DNA of 64,000 bases from Denitrificimonas caeni DSM 24390 (GTDB lineage: Bacteria > Pseudomonadota > Gammaproteobacteria > Pseudomonadales > Pseudomonadaceae). The stretch is taken from positions 1 through 64,000 of the forward strand of contig NZ_ATXQ01000004.1 of assembly GCF_000421765.1 (NCBI RefSeq), in the 5' to 3' direction. Below the pieces are notes generated by a model that was given only the letters and a program-made list of their open reading frames with translations, did no database searches and had not been told where the DNA came from. Below, one piece after another: positions 16,123 to 25,124 of this stretch. Each line of letters opens with the position of its first letter. Within the stretch, counting starts at the first letter, position 1. Both the position numbers and the translations under genes were made by a program.

Positions 16123-16698
16123 ATGACAGACCTAGAGAAGTTAGCCCGCATGGAAAATGATGAAGAAATTATCCTTGCGGTGCGTCAGTGGGTGGAAACC
16201 TTTGTTGTCGGCATGAATCTTTGCCCCTTTGCTAAGCGCGAGTTGGTCAAAAATCGTGTACGTTTTGTCACGACTGCAGCGACAACAGCAGAGCAGCTAT
16301 TGCAGGTCTTGCAAACAGAGCTTGAGCTACTTAATGCTGACCCGTCAGTGGAAACAACCTTGCTGATTCATCCTGCGGTATTGCAGGACTTTTACGACTT
16401 TAACGATTTTCTTGGTTGTGCCGACATCTTGTTGTTGGATATGGAGTTGGAAGGCATCTATCAGGTGGCCAGTTTTCATCCAGATTATCAGTTTGGCGGC
16501 ACGCGGCCAGGCGATGCGGAAAACTACACCAATCGTGCGCCATATCCAGTGCTGCACTTGTTGCGTGAAGAGAGTCTGGAGCGTGTGATTGCTGACTATC
16601 CTGACGTTGATGATATTCCCGAGCGCAATATCGAGCTTATGAATAGCTTAGGGCAAGACAAACTTCAGGCCTTGTTAAAGTCGTGTTTAAAGCCCTAA
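16123..16698 (+). CDS. DUF1415 family protein
   Basis: A 191-residue protein matching DUF1415, with V-V-G-M-N-L-C-P-F-A-K near residue 35 and the strongly patterned Y-Q-V-A-S-F-H-P-D-Y-Q-F-G-G-T segment followed by NRAPYPVLHLLREES. The family is conserved in gammaproteobacteria and has no known function; the Cys and His in these motifs could form a metal or active site. The ATG at 16123 is used; in-frame starts at 16096 or 16090 would add up to 11 residues. Probably cotranscribed with the upstream zinc-ribbon gene. Confidence 0.85.
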   Translation: MTDLEKLARMENDEEIILAVRQWVETFVVGMNLCPFAKRELVKNRVRFVTTAATTAEQLLQVLQTELELLNADPSVETTLLIHPAVLQDFYDFNDFLGCADILLLDMELEGIYQVASFHPDYQFGGTRPGDAENYTNRAPYPVLHLLREESLERVIADYPDVDDIPERNIELMNSLGQDKLQALLKSCLKP

Positions 16699-16896
16699 AG
16701 TTTTGCAGACGTGCTCTGCGCTTAAAAGCAACAGGCCAATAAAATACAGGCAGTTTCAAGGTGGGCTGATGGCGTTTTTTTCATCAGCATACGGATAAAT
16801 TTCTTATTTCGCAGTCTATTTATATGTTGAGTTGCACCTCTATTTTCTAGATTGCAGGTCAATCCAAATTAATCAGAAAGCGGCAAGGAGATATTT

Positions 16897-17346
16897 ATGA
16901 TCCGTAAACTAGCTGTAGCAGCAGTATTAACTGCCTTAGCTGTGCCTGCATTTGCTGATGATTGTGCTGTCACAATCGAAGGCACAGACCAAATGACATA
17001 CAACCTCTCAGAGATTGATGTGAAAAAAAGCTGTGAAAAATTCACAGTTAACCTCAAGCACGTCGGTAAGTTACCGGTCGGTAGCATGGGGCATAACTGG
17101 GTGCTGACTAAGACCGAAGACTACCAAGCTACCGCTCAAGAAAGCGCAGCGCTTGGTTTAGAAAAAAACTATGTTGATGACGCGGATGAGCGTGTTCTCG
17201 CACACACTAAAGTTATCGGTGGTGGCGAAGAAACCAGTGTGACCTTTGATGTGAGCAAACTCAAAGAAGGACAGAGCTACTCTTACTTCTGCTCGTTCCC
17301 AGGGCACTATGCATTAATGAACGGCAGTCTTAAATTAGTCGATTAA
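16897..17346 (+). CDS. azu: Azurin, periplasmic blue copper protein
   Basis: A Sec signal peptide of 20 residues ends in A-F-A. In mature numbering the copper ligands are His46 (MGHNW), Cys112, His117 and Met121 ([11 protein letters not shown]), exactly the azurin positions, and Cys3-Cys26 can form the usual disulfide. Azurin shuttles electrons in the periplasm between cytochromes and acceptors such as nitrite reductase or peroxidase. AAGGAG lies upstream of the start. No perfect Anr box is visible in the 200-bp upstream region, unlike what might be expected for a denitrifier. A terminator follows. Confidence 0.97.
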   Translation: MIRKLAVAAVLTALAVPAFADDCAVTIEGTDQMTYNLSEIDVKKSCEKFTVNLKHVGKLPVGSMGHNWVLTKTEDYQATAQESAALGLEKNYVDDADERVLAHTKVIGGGEETSVTFDVSKLKEGQSYSYFCSFPGHYALMNGSLKLVD

Positions 17347-17402
17347 ATTTAGCTTGGAACGCTGGTAGTCAGTCATTAAATTATCAGTCGTTTTGCCAAG
17401 TA

Positions 17403-17427
17403 AAAGCCCGGGCCTCGCTCGGGCTTT
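17403..17427 (+). terminator. Intrinsic terminator after azurin
   Basis: AAAGCCCG and CGGGCTTT form an 8-bp stem with a short loop, followed directly by a T-run. Confidence 0.88.
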
Positions 17428-17547
17428 TTTTATTATTTTAAACTCGATATTAATCTGAGTTTTCTAGCTGCAAAAAAGCACTGGCGGTCATGAGGGCAAG
17501 ATCAATGCCGCATAAACTCTAAGATTGGCGCATAATGGCGGTTTTTT

Positions 17548-18813
17548 ATGCGTTTGACTGAGTTACAGCGAGCTAACCAGTCAGCGCTCAAACCTGGTGA
17601 GTGTGTGAAAAACAGTGCCTTTGGAAGTACCTTTATTGTCGCCGGCACAGCCTTAGGGGCTGGTATGCTGGCGATGCCACTTGCCACAGCGGGTATTGGT
17701 TTTGCTACGGCGATGCTGCTGCTGTTTGGTTTGTGGATCATCATGAGCTATACCGCATTGTTATTGGTCGAAGCCTACCAGCACAACGATGCGGATATGG
17801 GATTTGGCTCTTTGGCCTATAAATATTTAGGCAATCCCGGGCGCTGGATTATCAGCTTTGCGCTGCCGTTTTTACTTTATTCGTTGATTGCTGCCTACTT
17901 AGCCGGTGGCGGTGAAATTATTAGCGAATCTTTAAATACTTTGCTGGGTTTACATCTGCCGTCTTACGTTGGGGTATTACTGTTTGCGCTGATCGGCGGC
18001 AGTGTCGTGTGTTTTGGTACGCACTCGGTGGATCTGATCAATCGCTTTTTATTTGCGACCAAAATCTTCTTTTTAGCCGCCATGTTGATTCTGCTATTGC
18101 CACATGTGCACAGCGTTAACTTGCTGAGCATGCCGGTTAAACAAGCGTTGTTTTTGTCTGCTATTCCTATTGTGTTCACCTCCTTTGGCTTTCACGGCAG
18201 TGTGCCAAGCATCGTCAGTTATATGGATGGCGATACGGCCAAGTTGCGTAAGATTTTTATTATTGGCAGCGCGATTCCATTGCTGGTGTATATTTTTTGG
18301 CAGATTGCCACTTTAGGCACAATCGAGTCCGGCACCTTTGTTGATATTTTGGCCGATGAAAGTGGTTTAAATGGTTTGTTAGCGGCGGTTAAAGCGGTCG
18401 TTGGCACAGCGCGGGTAGAAATGGCTGTACGTCTGTTTGCCGCTCTAGCTTTGGCCACCTCGTTTTTAGGAGTCGCGCTTGGCTTGTTTGATTTCTTGGC
18501 TGACTTTTTCAAACTGCCGAGTACTGTGCTGGGTCGCTTGCACACCGGCATGATCACCTTTGTGCCGCCGTTGCTGTTTGCACTGTTTTACCCTAAAGGC
18601 TTTATCTTCGCGCTCGGTTTTGCGGCAATCGCTTTATCGATTCTGTCTTTGTTATTGCCCGCTTTATTGGTGCGGCAAACGCGCAAGCAGCACGTTGGCG
18701 GTTACCGTGTTTTCGGTGGGCAATTGGCTTTGCTGATGGTGTTTATTTTAGGGCTCGCCATCATTGCGATTCAGCTGGCGATTGTCACTGGCAGTTTGCC
18801 TAATATGAACTGA
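17548..18813 (+). CDS. Aromatic amino acid permease (HAAAP family, TyrP/Mtr-like)
   Basis: A 421-residue membrane protein with 11 likely spans and the HAAAP opening G-S-T-F-I-V-A-G-T-A-L-G-A-G-M-L-A-M-P near residue 30. Also seen is the FTSFGFHGSVPSIVSYM segment, typical of TyrP, Mtr and TnaB. It is expected to import tyrosine or tryptophan by proton symport; which one cannot be read from sequence. The first ATG (17548) is accepted although no strong ribosome-binding site precedes it. It is convergent with the GNAT gene nine bases downstream. Confidence 0.9.
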   Translation: MRLTELQRANQSALKPGECVKNSAFGSTFIVAGTALGAGMLAMPLATAGIGFATAMLLLFGLWIIMSYTALLLVEAYQHNDADMGFGSLAYKYLGNPGRWIISFALPFLLYSLIAAYLAGGGEIISESLNTLLGLHLPSYVGVLLFALIGGSVVCFGTHSVDLINRFLFATKIFFLAAMLILLLPHVHSVNLLSMPVKQALFLSAIPIVFTSFGFHGSVPSIVSYMDGDTAKLRKIFIIGSAIPLLVYIFWQIATLGTIESGTFVDILADESGLNGLLAAVKAVVGTARVEMAVRLFAALALATSFLGVALGLFDFLADFFKLPSTVLGRLHTGMITFVPPLLFALFYPKGFIFALGFAAIALSILSLLLPALLVRQTRKQHVGGYRVFGGQLALLMVFILGLAIIAIQLAIVTGSLPNMN

Positions 18814-18822
18814 ACTGCATCG

Positions 18823-19428
18823 CTAGGAGGGATGGCGCAGCATTACCCAGCTGATGCAGCCGAGAATGGTCGGCGCAGCTAAAGTGGTGAAGCCAAAGCG
18901 CTGATAGAGTTCGACATTGCTCAACTTGTCTGTTTCTAAATACAGACTGTCGTCGTTACCTTTGCTGCAGGCGTACTCCAGTAGCCGACTGCCAATACCT
19001 TGGCGTTGCCATGCCGGAGCCACCGCCAAAGGCCCTAGATGCCAGTGCGGTGTTACTGAATCGATGTTCGCCCAAATAGTCAGCCAGATCGCTAAACGCA
19101 GAGTGCCAATCGGGCTGTTTGAACTCAGCAGCGTTGGTAGCAGGCGCAAAGAATCGACCAAAGAAGGTTTGCAGCGTCTTGGCGGTAACATGCCCAATAC
19201 GCCAATTAAGCTGCCATCAACGAATACACCATAAAGACTGTCTTTGCGCTGTATATAGGCGAGCATTCCCGCAAAGAAGCGCTTGAGACGCCGTGCGCGT
19301 AATCGAGTGTCAGCGCCGAATACTTTAATGTGCAAGGGGTTGTCGAGCATCGCTTCAGCGCAAATCTCGGCCGCTTCTGACAGGTCGTTTTTGCTTAAAA
19401 CTTGGATGGCATAATTGTTAGTCATCAC
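18823..19428 (-). CDS. GNAT family N-acetyltransferase
   Basis: A 201-residue acetyltransferase. Motif A is L-A-V-A-P-A-W-Q-R-Q-G-I-G-S-R-L-L (about 137-153), binding the acetyl-CoA pyrophosphate. Motif B includes LYLETDKLSNVELYQRFGF. The N-terminal half (AEICAEAMLDNPLHIKVFG) resembles GNATs that act on small metabolites; the substrate is unknown. Two ATGs (19428 and 19425) stand behind AAAGGATG. It lies between two convergent or divergent unrelated genes and is probably monocistronic. Confidence 0.88.
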   Translation of the reverse strand: MMTNNYAIQVLSKNDLSEAAEICAEAMLDNPLHIKVFGADTRLRARRLKRFFAGMLAYIQRKDSLYGVFVDGSLIGVLGMLPPRRCKPSLVDSLRLLPTLLSSNSPIGTLRLAIWLTIWANIDSVTPHWHLGPLAVAPAWQRQGIGSRLLEYACSKGNDDSLYLETDKLSNVELYQRFGFTTLAAPTILGCISWVMLRHPS

Positions 19429-19557
19429 AGCATCCTTTTCTCAGCGACTCATTTCAGTGTGATAGTTCTGCGCTTGGAGATTGATGGGTGCGTCTGTCAC
19501 TCGCAGTCATACGTTGAAAACTGAACTGCTGGCGCTGATCTCCAATACTTGACTGTT

Positions 19558-19998
19558 TCAGTAGATGGCTTTTACTTTGATGATATGCAAATGCCGTTGT
19601 GAGCGCGGGACCTGCTCGACTGAGACAGCTGAAGGACAAACAGTAATCCCTTCTTTACGCATTTGCTCACGGCTGCCGGTTAATAACGGATGCCATGTTG
19701 GCAATGCTTCACCTCGATGGATACGGCGATAGGTACAGGACTCCGGAAGCCAGTCGTACTCCGGAACATTGGCTGCGGTAAGCTGACTGCAATAGGGCAC
19801 TTTACTCAGTCGGTTTTCGTAATCACTGCAACGGCTTTGTTCGATATCGAGGAGCCCACAAGCAATATTAAAAACGGTGACTTGATCATGTTCCACTTCG
19901 CGAACGAGGCAGCACTGACCGCAACCATCACACAGTGCTTCCCATTCTGTGGGGCTTAATTGCTCTAACGCATAGTGTTTCCAAAACTCTTCGCGCAC
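19558..19998 (-). CDS. ycgN: YcgN/UPF0260 cysteine-cluster protein
   Basis: A 146-residue protein with W-E-A-L-C-D-G-C-G-Q-C-C (about 18-29), followed by C-G-L-L, C-S-D-Y-E-N-R and C-S-Q-L. These form the eight-cysteine pattern of the CxxCxxCC zinc/iron-sulfur binding family (UPF0260). It also has the conserved LPESCTYRRIHRGEALPTWHPLL. Function unknown; family members are conserved in proteobacteria. The start is GTG with GGAG about ten bases upstream. The 130-base stretch before the GNAT gene downstream is empty. Confidence 0.92.
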   Translation of the reverse strand: MREEFWKHYALEQLSPTEWEALCDGCGQCCLVREVEHDQVTVFNIACGLLDIEQSRCSDYENRLSKVPYCSQLTAANVPEYDWLPESCTYRRIHRGEALPTWHPLLTGSREQMRKEGITVCPSAVSVEQVPRSQRHLHIIKVKAIY

Positions 19999-20157
19999 CT
20001 GATCTGTACTCCCAGTTTGCTATCGACACAGCTTAGTAGACGACAACCGCAGCACTTAGTCCATTTTAATGATTTTTATAGATATTTTTCCAAGATACCT
20101 TTAAAAAGACAGTCTCTTAACAACGTGTTACTCACAACCAGAGCAGGGAAAAACACA

Positions 20158-20754
20158 ATGAAATACATGTGGATGAGCATTTTCTTAGGCGTCTTGCTTT
20201 GGTCTGGGATTGAGCCAAAAGATACGCTTACTTGGTTCCTAGAGGTTCTGCCGGCGCTTATCGGCGCGCTGGTTTTAGTCTCGACCTATCGCAGTTTTAA
20301 GCTGACCTCAGTGTTGTATGTGCTGATTTTAGTGCACTGCATTATTTTGATGGTGGGCGGTCATTATACCTATGCTGAAGTACCGCTGTTTGACGGCTTG
20401 TTTGGTGCAGACAGAAACAACTACGACAAAGTAGGGCATTTCGTTCAAGGTTTTGTGCCGGCAATTCTTGCTCGTGAGATTTTAATTAGAAAGCAGGTGG
20501 TAAATGGCTGCGGCTGGCTCAAGCTTTTCGTGGTCAGTGTGGTGCTGGCCTTTAGTGCTTTCTACGAATTGATCGAGTGGTGGGTTGCGTTGTTATCGGG
20601 TGAGGGCGCTGAAGCCTTTTTAGGCACACAGGGTTATGTGTGGGATACGCAATCAGATATGGCCATGGCATTACTTGGCGCTATTGCAGCGCTGCTGTTG
20701 TTATCGAAATACCATGATCGACAGCTCGAAAGTTTGCCGCAGCGAGTCAGTTGA
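20158..20754 (+). CDS. DUF2238 membrane protein (YjdF-like)
   Basis: A 198-residue protein with five or six spans and the DUF2238 signature: R-N-N-Y-D-K-V-G-H-F-V-Q-G-F-V-P-A, then F-S-A-F-Y-E-L-I-E-W-W and W-D-T-Q-S-D-M-A-M-A-L-L-G. The charged residues in these motifs lie within membrane spans, suggesting an enzyme or transporter. Function is unknown in all members. The ATG at 20158 follows AGGGA; the open frame upstream (from 19975) is not patterned and overlaps ycgN on the other strand, so it is not used. Confidence 0.9.
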   Translation: MKYMWMSIFLGVLLWSGIEPKDTLTWFLEVLPALIGALVLVSTYRSFKLTSVLYVLILVHCIILMVGGHYTYAEVPLFDGLFGADRNNYDKVGHFVQGFVPAILAREILIRKQVVNGCGWLKLFVVSVVLAFSAFYELIEWWVALLSGEGAEAFLGTQGYVWDTQSDMAMALLGAIAALLLLSKYHDRQLESLPQRVS

Positions 20755-20835
20755 GGTTTAAAACTCCTTGTAAATATTTGGGTGCGGCTGCTGCGAGTGC
20801 CATTATTTATCATCAAGACCTTTGAGGCTGGGGCA

Positions 20836-21330
20836 ATGAGAGTGAGTAAAAAAAGCTTGGGAACGGACAAGAAAAGTGTTTATGCCTTATTGGCAGCGGT
20901 TTTTGCTGTGTCATTAAGCGCTTGTACCGATACCACTGTGCAAGAAAGAAACCTGTCGGCGGTGGTGGCGTATTATTTAGAACAAAAATACCCAGAGTAC
21001 AGTTACCGATTTGTCGACTTAAATAATGATGCTGTGGACGATGCCATTGTGTTTCTACAAGGTTCGAGTTGGTGTGGTCCGGATGGCTGTACCATGCTGG
21101 TTTTGCAAGGAGAGGGCGAGGGTTTTAAGGTTGTTTCCAAAGTCTCGGAAGTATTAGCACCAGTGCGGGTTGCAGAAAGCCAAAGCCATGCTTGGCGGGA
21201 CATTATTGTACATAGCAATGATGAAGAGAAGCTGCTGCAGTTTGATGGAAGTGACTATCCACCGAAGGCTGCAGAACAGCCGACAGCGCCAACTGAGTCA
21301 TTGGGTTCTGCAGCGATTATTGTGCAGTAA
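20836..21330 (+). CDS. Putative lipoprotein, 164 aa
   Basis: The N-terminus has a basic stretch and a hydrophobic core ending V-S-L-S-A-C, a lipobox at about residue 30. The mature domain contains Y-R-F-V-D-L-N-N-D-A-V-D-D-A-I-V-F, which resembles an FG-GAP/VCBS-type calcium loop, and a WCGPDGC cysteine pair. It is probably anchored in the periplasm or outer membrane; no function recognised. The ATG at 20836 has GAGG upstream; a longer N-terminus from 20782 would disturb the signal peptide. Confidence 0.8.
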   Translation: MRVSKKSLGTDKKSVYALLAAVFAVSLSACTDTTVQERNLSAVVAYYLEQKYPEYSYRFVDLNNDAVDDAIVFLQGSSWCGPDGCTMLVLQGEGEGFKVVSKVSEVLAPVRVAESQSHAWRDIIVHSNDEEKLLQFDGSDYPPKAAEQPTAPTESLGSAAIIVQ

Positions 21331-21438
21331 CATAAAGTTACTTGGCGTTACAAGTACTGGTTGAAACGGCCGATGGCCGCAAGTCATTACTACAAGAAAT
21401 GCTCTAATGCCGAGTAGCTCTGATCTGCTCAAACTGCG

Positions 21439-22818
21439 TTACTCGATCCAGCGATACAGAGTACGACGAGTAATACCTAAAATATCTGCTGCGCGACGTT
21501 TATTACCATCGGTTGCTGCAAGCACTTGATGAATATACTGACGTTGGACTGTTTCTAAAGTCGGCAACGCATCAGCGTCGGCCGGCTGATTGGGCTGTTG
21601 TGGTATTACTGCAGTATTTGCTGGCAATAAAGGCGCGCCTGTTTGTTCGCGAATGCGTTGCGGAAGGTGGCGAGTTTCGATTAGCGGTGTGTCGCAAAAG
21701 GTCGCTGCGCGTTCTACTGCGTTTTGTAGTTCACGTATATTGCCTGGGAAACTGTATTGCTGCAGTAAGCCTAATGCCGCATCGCTAAAGCCTTTAATGC
21801 TTTGTTTTTGCCGTGCATTAAAGCGAGTTAAAAAGAACTCAGTCAGCTTTAGAATATCTTCACCGCGCGCGCGTAAAGGTGGCACTTGCAAGCCGAAAGT
21901 TTCTAATCGATAAAACAAGTCTTCCCGGAAACTACCATCAGCAACCGCTTCGGTAAGATTACGGTTGGTGGCAGCAATGATGCGCACATCAAGTTGTATT
22001 TCATGATCACTGCCAACAGGACGAACTTTGCCATCTTGTAGTACGCGCAGCAGTTTAGCTTGCAAGGCTAAGGGCATTTCGCCTAACTCATCGAGTAACA
22101 AACTGCCGCCATTGGCTTGCTGGAATAATCCTGCACGCTGACTGCGAGCGCCGGTAAAGGCTCCAGCAGCATGACCAAAAAACTCGCTTTCCATAAGTTC
22201 GCTGGGTATGCCGCCACAGTTGACGACCATGTAAGGTCCATCGCGGCGACTGCTCTGATCGTGCAAAGCGCGGGCGACGAGTTCTTTACCCGTGCCGCTT
22301 TCTCCTTGGACTAAAACAGGGCCTTCGGCGGCGGCAATTTGTCGGATTTGCTGGAACAGGTGCTGCATTGCCGGGCTCTGGCCGATCATGCCGTTGAACT
22401 GTTCGACAGCCAGCAAGCTTCGGTAGTGTTGTACTTCGTGACGCAGCTTTCTATTGTCGAGTAAGCGGCTGACCGTGAGTAAGAAATGATCCATTTCTAA
22501 GGGTTTAGTTAGAAAGTCATCCGCGCCTGCTTGTAGCGCTTTGACGGCTTGCTGAACAGAGCCAAAGGCTGTGATGATCAGTACTGCTGGCGGTGAATCG
22601 GACGAGGCAAGACTCGGCAGTAGGCTGAGGCCATCCGCGCCTGGCAAGCGTAAATCGCTGATAAGTAAATCCACAGCTTGCGTGGCCAATAGCTGCTTGC
22701 CTTGTTCCGCGTCACCACAGGCAATGACTTGATAGCCTTCGGCCTCAAGTTCTTCTTGCAAGAGTTCGCGCAAATCGCGGTCATCTTCGACCAACACGAT
22801 AGATTCCATCTGACTCAT
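21439..22818 (-). CDS. Sigma-54-dependent response regulator (NtrC family)
   Basis: A 459-residue three-domain regulator. The receiver domain (1-120) has phospho-acceptor Asp55 in L-I-S-D-L-R-L-P. The AAA+ domain has Walker A G-E-S-G-T-G-K-E, the sigma-54 contact loop G-A-F-T-G-A and Walker B G-G-S-L-L-L-D-E. A Fis-type HTH at the C-terminus (KRRAADILGITRRTLYRWI) ends the protein. It lies downstream of, and overlaps by 4 bases, the kinase gene. It activates sigma-54 promoters; a candidate target is the DUF4168 gene just beyond the kinase, whose upstream region has a -24-like element. Confidence 0.94.
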   Translation of the reverse strand: MSQMESIVLVEDDRDLRELLQEELEAEGYQVIACGDAEQGKQLLATQAVDLLISDLRLPGADGLSLLPSLASSDSPPAVLIITAFGSVQQAVKALQAGADDFLTKPLEMDHFLLTVSRLLDNRKLRHEVQHYRSLLAVEQFNGMIGQSPAMQHLFQQIRQIAAAEGPVLVQGESGTGKELVARALHDQSSRRDGPYMVVNCGGIPSELMESEFFGHAAGAFTGARSQRAGLFQQANGGSLLLDELGEMPLALQAKLLRVLQDGKVRPVGSDHEIQLDVRIIAATNRNLTEAVADGSFREDLFYRLETFGLQVPPLRARGEDILKLTEFFLTRFNARQKQSIKGFSDAALGLLQQYSFPGNIRELQNAVERAATFCDTPLIETRHLPQRIREQTGAPLLPANTAVIPQQPNQPADADALPTLETVQRQYIHQVLAATDGNKRRAADILGITRRTLYRWIE

Positions 22819-24335
22819 CGTAACTTATCCTTTGTTTGCAGGCTGATCGGCAACATTATGCGCACTTCACAACCGCCTTGTGCTCGACTATTAAAGCTTA
22901 ACTGGCCGTCATGTTCTTCGCTGACTGTGCGCACGATGGCTAGACCGAGGCCGGTGCCTTGGCCTGGTGATTTGGTGGTAAAAAACGGCTCAAGTAAGCG
23001 CTCTAAAGAAAAATCAGTCGGCAATCCCGCGCCATCATCGGTCACAATGATGCTGAGTTGCTCAGCGTTGCTGCTCACTGCTATGCCAATGCTGTGTTCG
23101 GCAGCGTGTAAGGCATTGCGTACAAGGTTGAGTAGCGCCAGCTCTAAGCGTCCGGCATCCCCACGAATAGTGGGTAAGTTGTCTGGGATATCTGCGCTAA
23201 GCTTGCAGTGTCGTGCTTCCAGCTCCGGCTCTATTGCGGCAATAACATCGGCAATCAGTTGTGCGGGCGCAAGTTCTCTGACTTGCGTGGCTGCTGGTCG
23301 ACAGTAATCGAGTAATTGCCGTACGGTGCGGGTTAATCGGTCGACCTGGCTACGGATACCTTTAACATGGCGCAGCGTTTTTTGGTCGAGTTGTCCAGAA
23401 AGCTCAAGACGTCTAGCGCGGCCATCAATCACACTCAATGGTGCACCCAGTTCATGGGCAATACCTTGAGCCATGCTGCCAATGGCAACCATTTTTTCCG
23501 TATCTTTTAATTGTGCCAATAATTGTGTTTCTGCTGCACGGTGCGCATCCAGCTCTTGGTTGGCTTGATTAATACTGTCGAGCATCTGATTTAAGCCTTG
23601 GGCAATGCTCGCAACCTCATTAGGACCTTCTAATGCGGCGCGATGACTTAAGTCGCCAGCAGCCACACGCTGCATGTGTGTGAGTAATTTATCGACATGA
23701 CGACCGACACCGCCGTAATGGCCTAAGAGTACCGCGGCGAGAATGCCTAAGCTGAACACGCCCCAAACCAGCCAGGCAATCACTGTGAGTTGTTCCAGTG
23801 CTCGACCAAAATCACTGGCTTTTCGTGTGATTTGGATAAAACCTTGGGTTTGATTGGCGGCGTCAAATAGCGGTAGGAAATGAGAAAATAAACGCCGGCC
23901 TTTAACTCGGGTAAATACTTCTTGGCCTTCGCCTGTGCTGAGAATTCGTGCAGGAATACTGCTGTCAGTTAAGTTGGTTTTGCTGACGCCGGCTGAAGCA
24001 ATACGGTTACCGGCCACATCAAATACTGAAGCGCCGTAGACTTCACCTAAGACAAAGACTGAGTCGAGCGCTAAATTCACCGCTTCTAGATCTTGGTTAT
24101 TCAAAGCTGTGCCAACGGGCAAACTAATCGCGCGGGCGATCAACTCTAGATCATTTTTCAAGCGCTGCTGTTGAAACTGGTTGGCTTGGTCCAAACCAAA
24201 ACGAATGCCTAACGCGCTGAGCAAGACTAAAGGCAGCACCACAAATAACAATAAAGTGCGCTGCAGGCTGCTTAGCCTAATAAATGGCCAAATTCGTACG
24301 AGTGTGTTGTTTTTGAACGTATGTTTTTTACTCAT
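22815..24335 (-). CDS. Sensor histidine kinase
   Basis: A 506-residue membrane kinase. The first span is at about 25-47, followed by a periplasmic domain to about 180, a second span (AWLVWGVFSLGILAAVLLG), then HAMP. The HisKA phospho-site is in I-A-H-E-L-G-A-P-L, with Gly-Ala in place of the common Arg-Asn. HATPase motifs follow: N-L-V-R-N-A-L-H-A-A (N box), D-D-G-A-G-L (G1) and G-T-G-L-G-L-A (G2). The periplasmic signal is unknown. Overlap of its stop with the regulator start (ATGA) implies translational coupling. Confidence 0.94.
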   Translation of the reverse strand: MSKKHTFKNNTLVRIWPFIRLSSLQRTLLLFVVLPLVLLSALGIRFGLDQANQFQQQRLKNDLELIARAISLPVGTALNNQDLEAVNLALDSVFVLGEVYGASVFDVAGNRIASAGVSKTNLTDSSIPARILSTGEGQEVFTRVKGRRLFSHFLPLFDAANQTQGFIQITRKASDFGRALEQLTVIAWLVWGVFSLGILAAVLLGHYGGVGRHVDKLLTHMQRVAAGDLSHRAALEGPNEVASIAQGLNQMLDSINQANQELDAHRAAETQLLAQLKDTEKMVAIGSMAQGIAHELGAPLSVIDGRARRLELSGQLDQKTLRHVKGIRSQVDRLTRTVRQLLDYCRPAATQVRELAPAQLIADVIAAIEPELEARHCKLSADIPDNLPTIRGDAGRLELALLNLVRNALHAAEHSIGIAVSSNAEQLSIIVTDDGAGLPTDFSLERLLEPFFTTKSPGQGTGLGLAIVRTVSEEHDGQLSFNSRAQGGCEVRIMLPISLQTKDKLR

Positions 24336-24446
24336 GTGTAATATTTATACATGTTCATGGCTTGAGGTAAAGGCTAAATATCCTTTAAAAAGTAGATTGA
24401 TTTTATTTGTTCAATTAAATCAATGACTTAAGTAGAAAGTATAAAC

Positions 24447-24463
24447 TTGGCACGGAAAGTGAA
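24447..24463 (+). promoter_or_regulatory. Candidate sigma-54 promoter upstream of DUF4168 gene
   Basis: TTGGCACG (24447-24454) is a perfect -24 element. Twelve bases on, GTGA stands where TTGC is expected at -12, so that half is imperfect (the G of the GC pair is kept, the C is not). It lies about 40 bases before the DUF4168 start codon. The adjacent NtrC-type activator makes the candidate credible. Confidence 0.45.
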
Positions 24464-24498
24464 AGGTATTCAGTACTTTTAATAAAAGGGGAATACCT

Positions 24499-24888
24499 AT
24501 GTTTGATCTTAAAAAACTAATCGCAGCTGTTTCATTTGTAACTTTGGGCTTAAGTGCTTCTGCAGTGATGGCGCAAAATGGTGCGCCGACGTCAAACGGT
24601 GATCTAGCACGCCAGCAACAGCAACAAGGTCAAGATATGACCAGTGATGCTGAGTTGAAGAAGTTCATCCATGCCAGCGAGGAAGTTTCTAAGATTCGCG
24701 AGGAATACACAGAGCGTTTTAATAACGCAAAAGATCAGCCGATCGCACAGCAACTGCAAAAAGAAGCGCAAGATAAAATGCTTAATGCAGTTGAAAATGC
24801 AGGCTTAGATACTGAGTCTTATAATCAATTAGCACAACGTGTGCAGACCAGCCCAGAGCTGCAGCAACGTCTACAGCAGCTGCAATAA
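24499..24888 (+). CDS. DUF4168 secreted protein
   Basis: A 129-residue protein with a Sec signal peptide (cut after V-M-A, about residue 25), a glutamine-rich linker (DLARQQQQQGQDM) and a helical DUF4168 body with F-I-H-A-S-E-E-V-S-K-I-R-E-E-Y. It ends in a Q/L-rich tail (LQQRLQQLQ). It is exported to the periplasm; function unknown in the family. AAAAGGGG precedes the start. Upstream lies a sigma-54-like promoter, and divergently the two-component pair, so the protein may be an output of that system. Confidence 0.85.
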   Translation: MFDLKKLIAAVSFVTLGLSASAVMAQNGAPTSNGDLARQQQQQGQDMTSDAELKKFIHASEEVSKIREEYTERFNNAKDQPIAQQLQKEAQDKMLNAVENAGLDTESYNQLAQRVQTSPELQQRLQQLQ

Positions 24889-25124
24889 GCGCAGCTTGAT
24901 AACGCAGGTAGGCCAAAGTTAACCCTTGGTTAATCCTGCGATAAATCACGAGCTCAGAGTGTGGCGAGAAGTTGTCTCGATACTCTGAGCTTGTTTGTTT
25001 TGATACTTGAATATTTATTTTTGTTAACAGCTGCTGCAATGGTTTCGCTGTAAAGTTGTGAGGGAAGATTGGCTGATTCAGCTATCGCTGTGTTTTGTTT
25101 GGTCCTGCTGTTTCAACCGAAAAA

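Noticed and set aside
16700-16896. Anr box expected before azurin
   Set aside because: The region was read for TTGAT-N4-ATCAA; only TTGCAGGTCAA is present, which does not fit.
24405-24424. Possible FNR-like site TTCAATTAAATCAA before DUF4168
   Set aside because: Only one half-site fits the consensus; the A/T-rich context makes chance likely.
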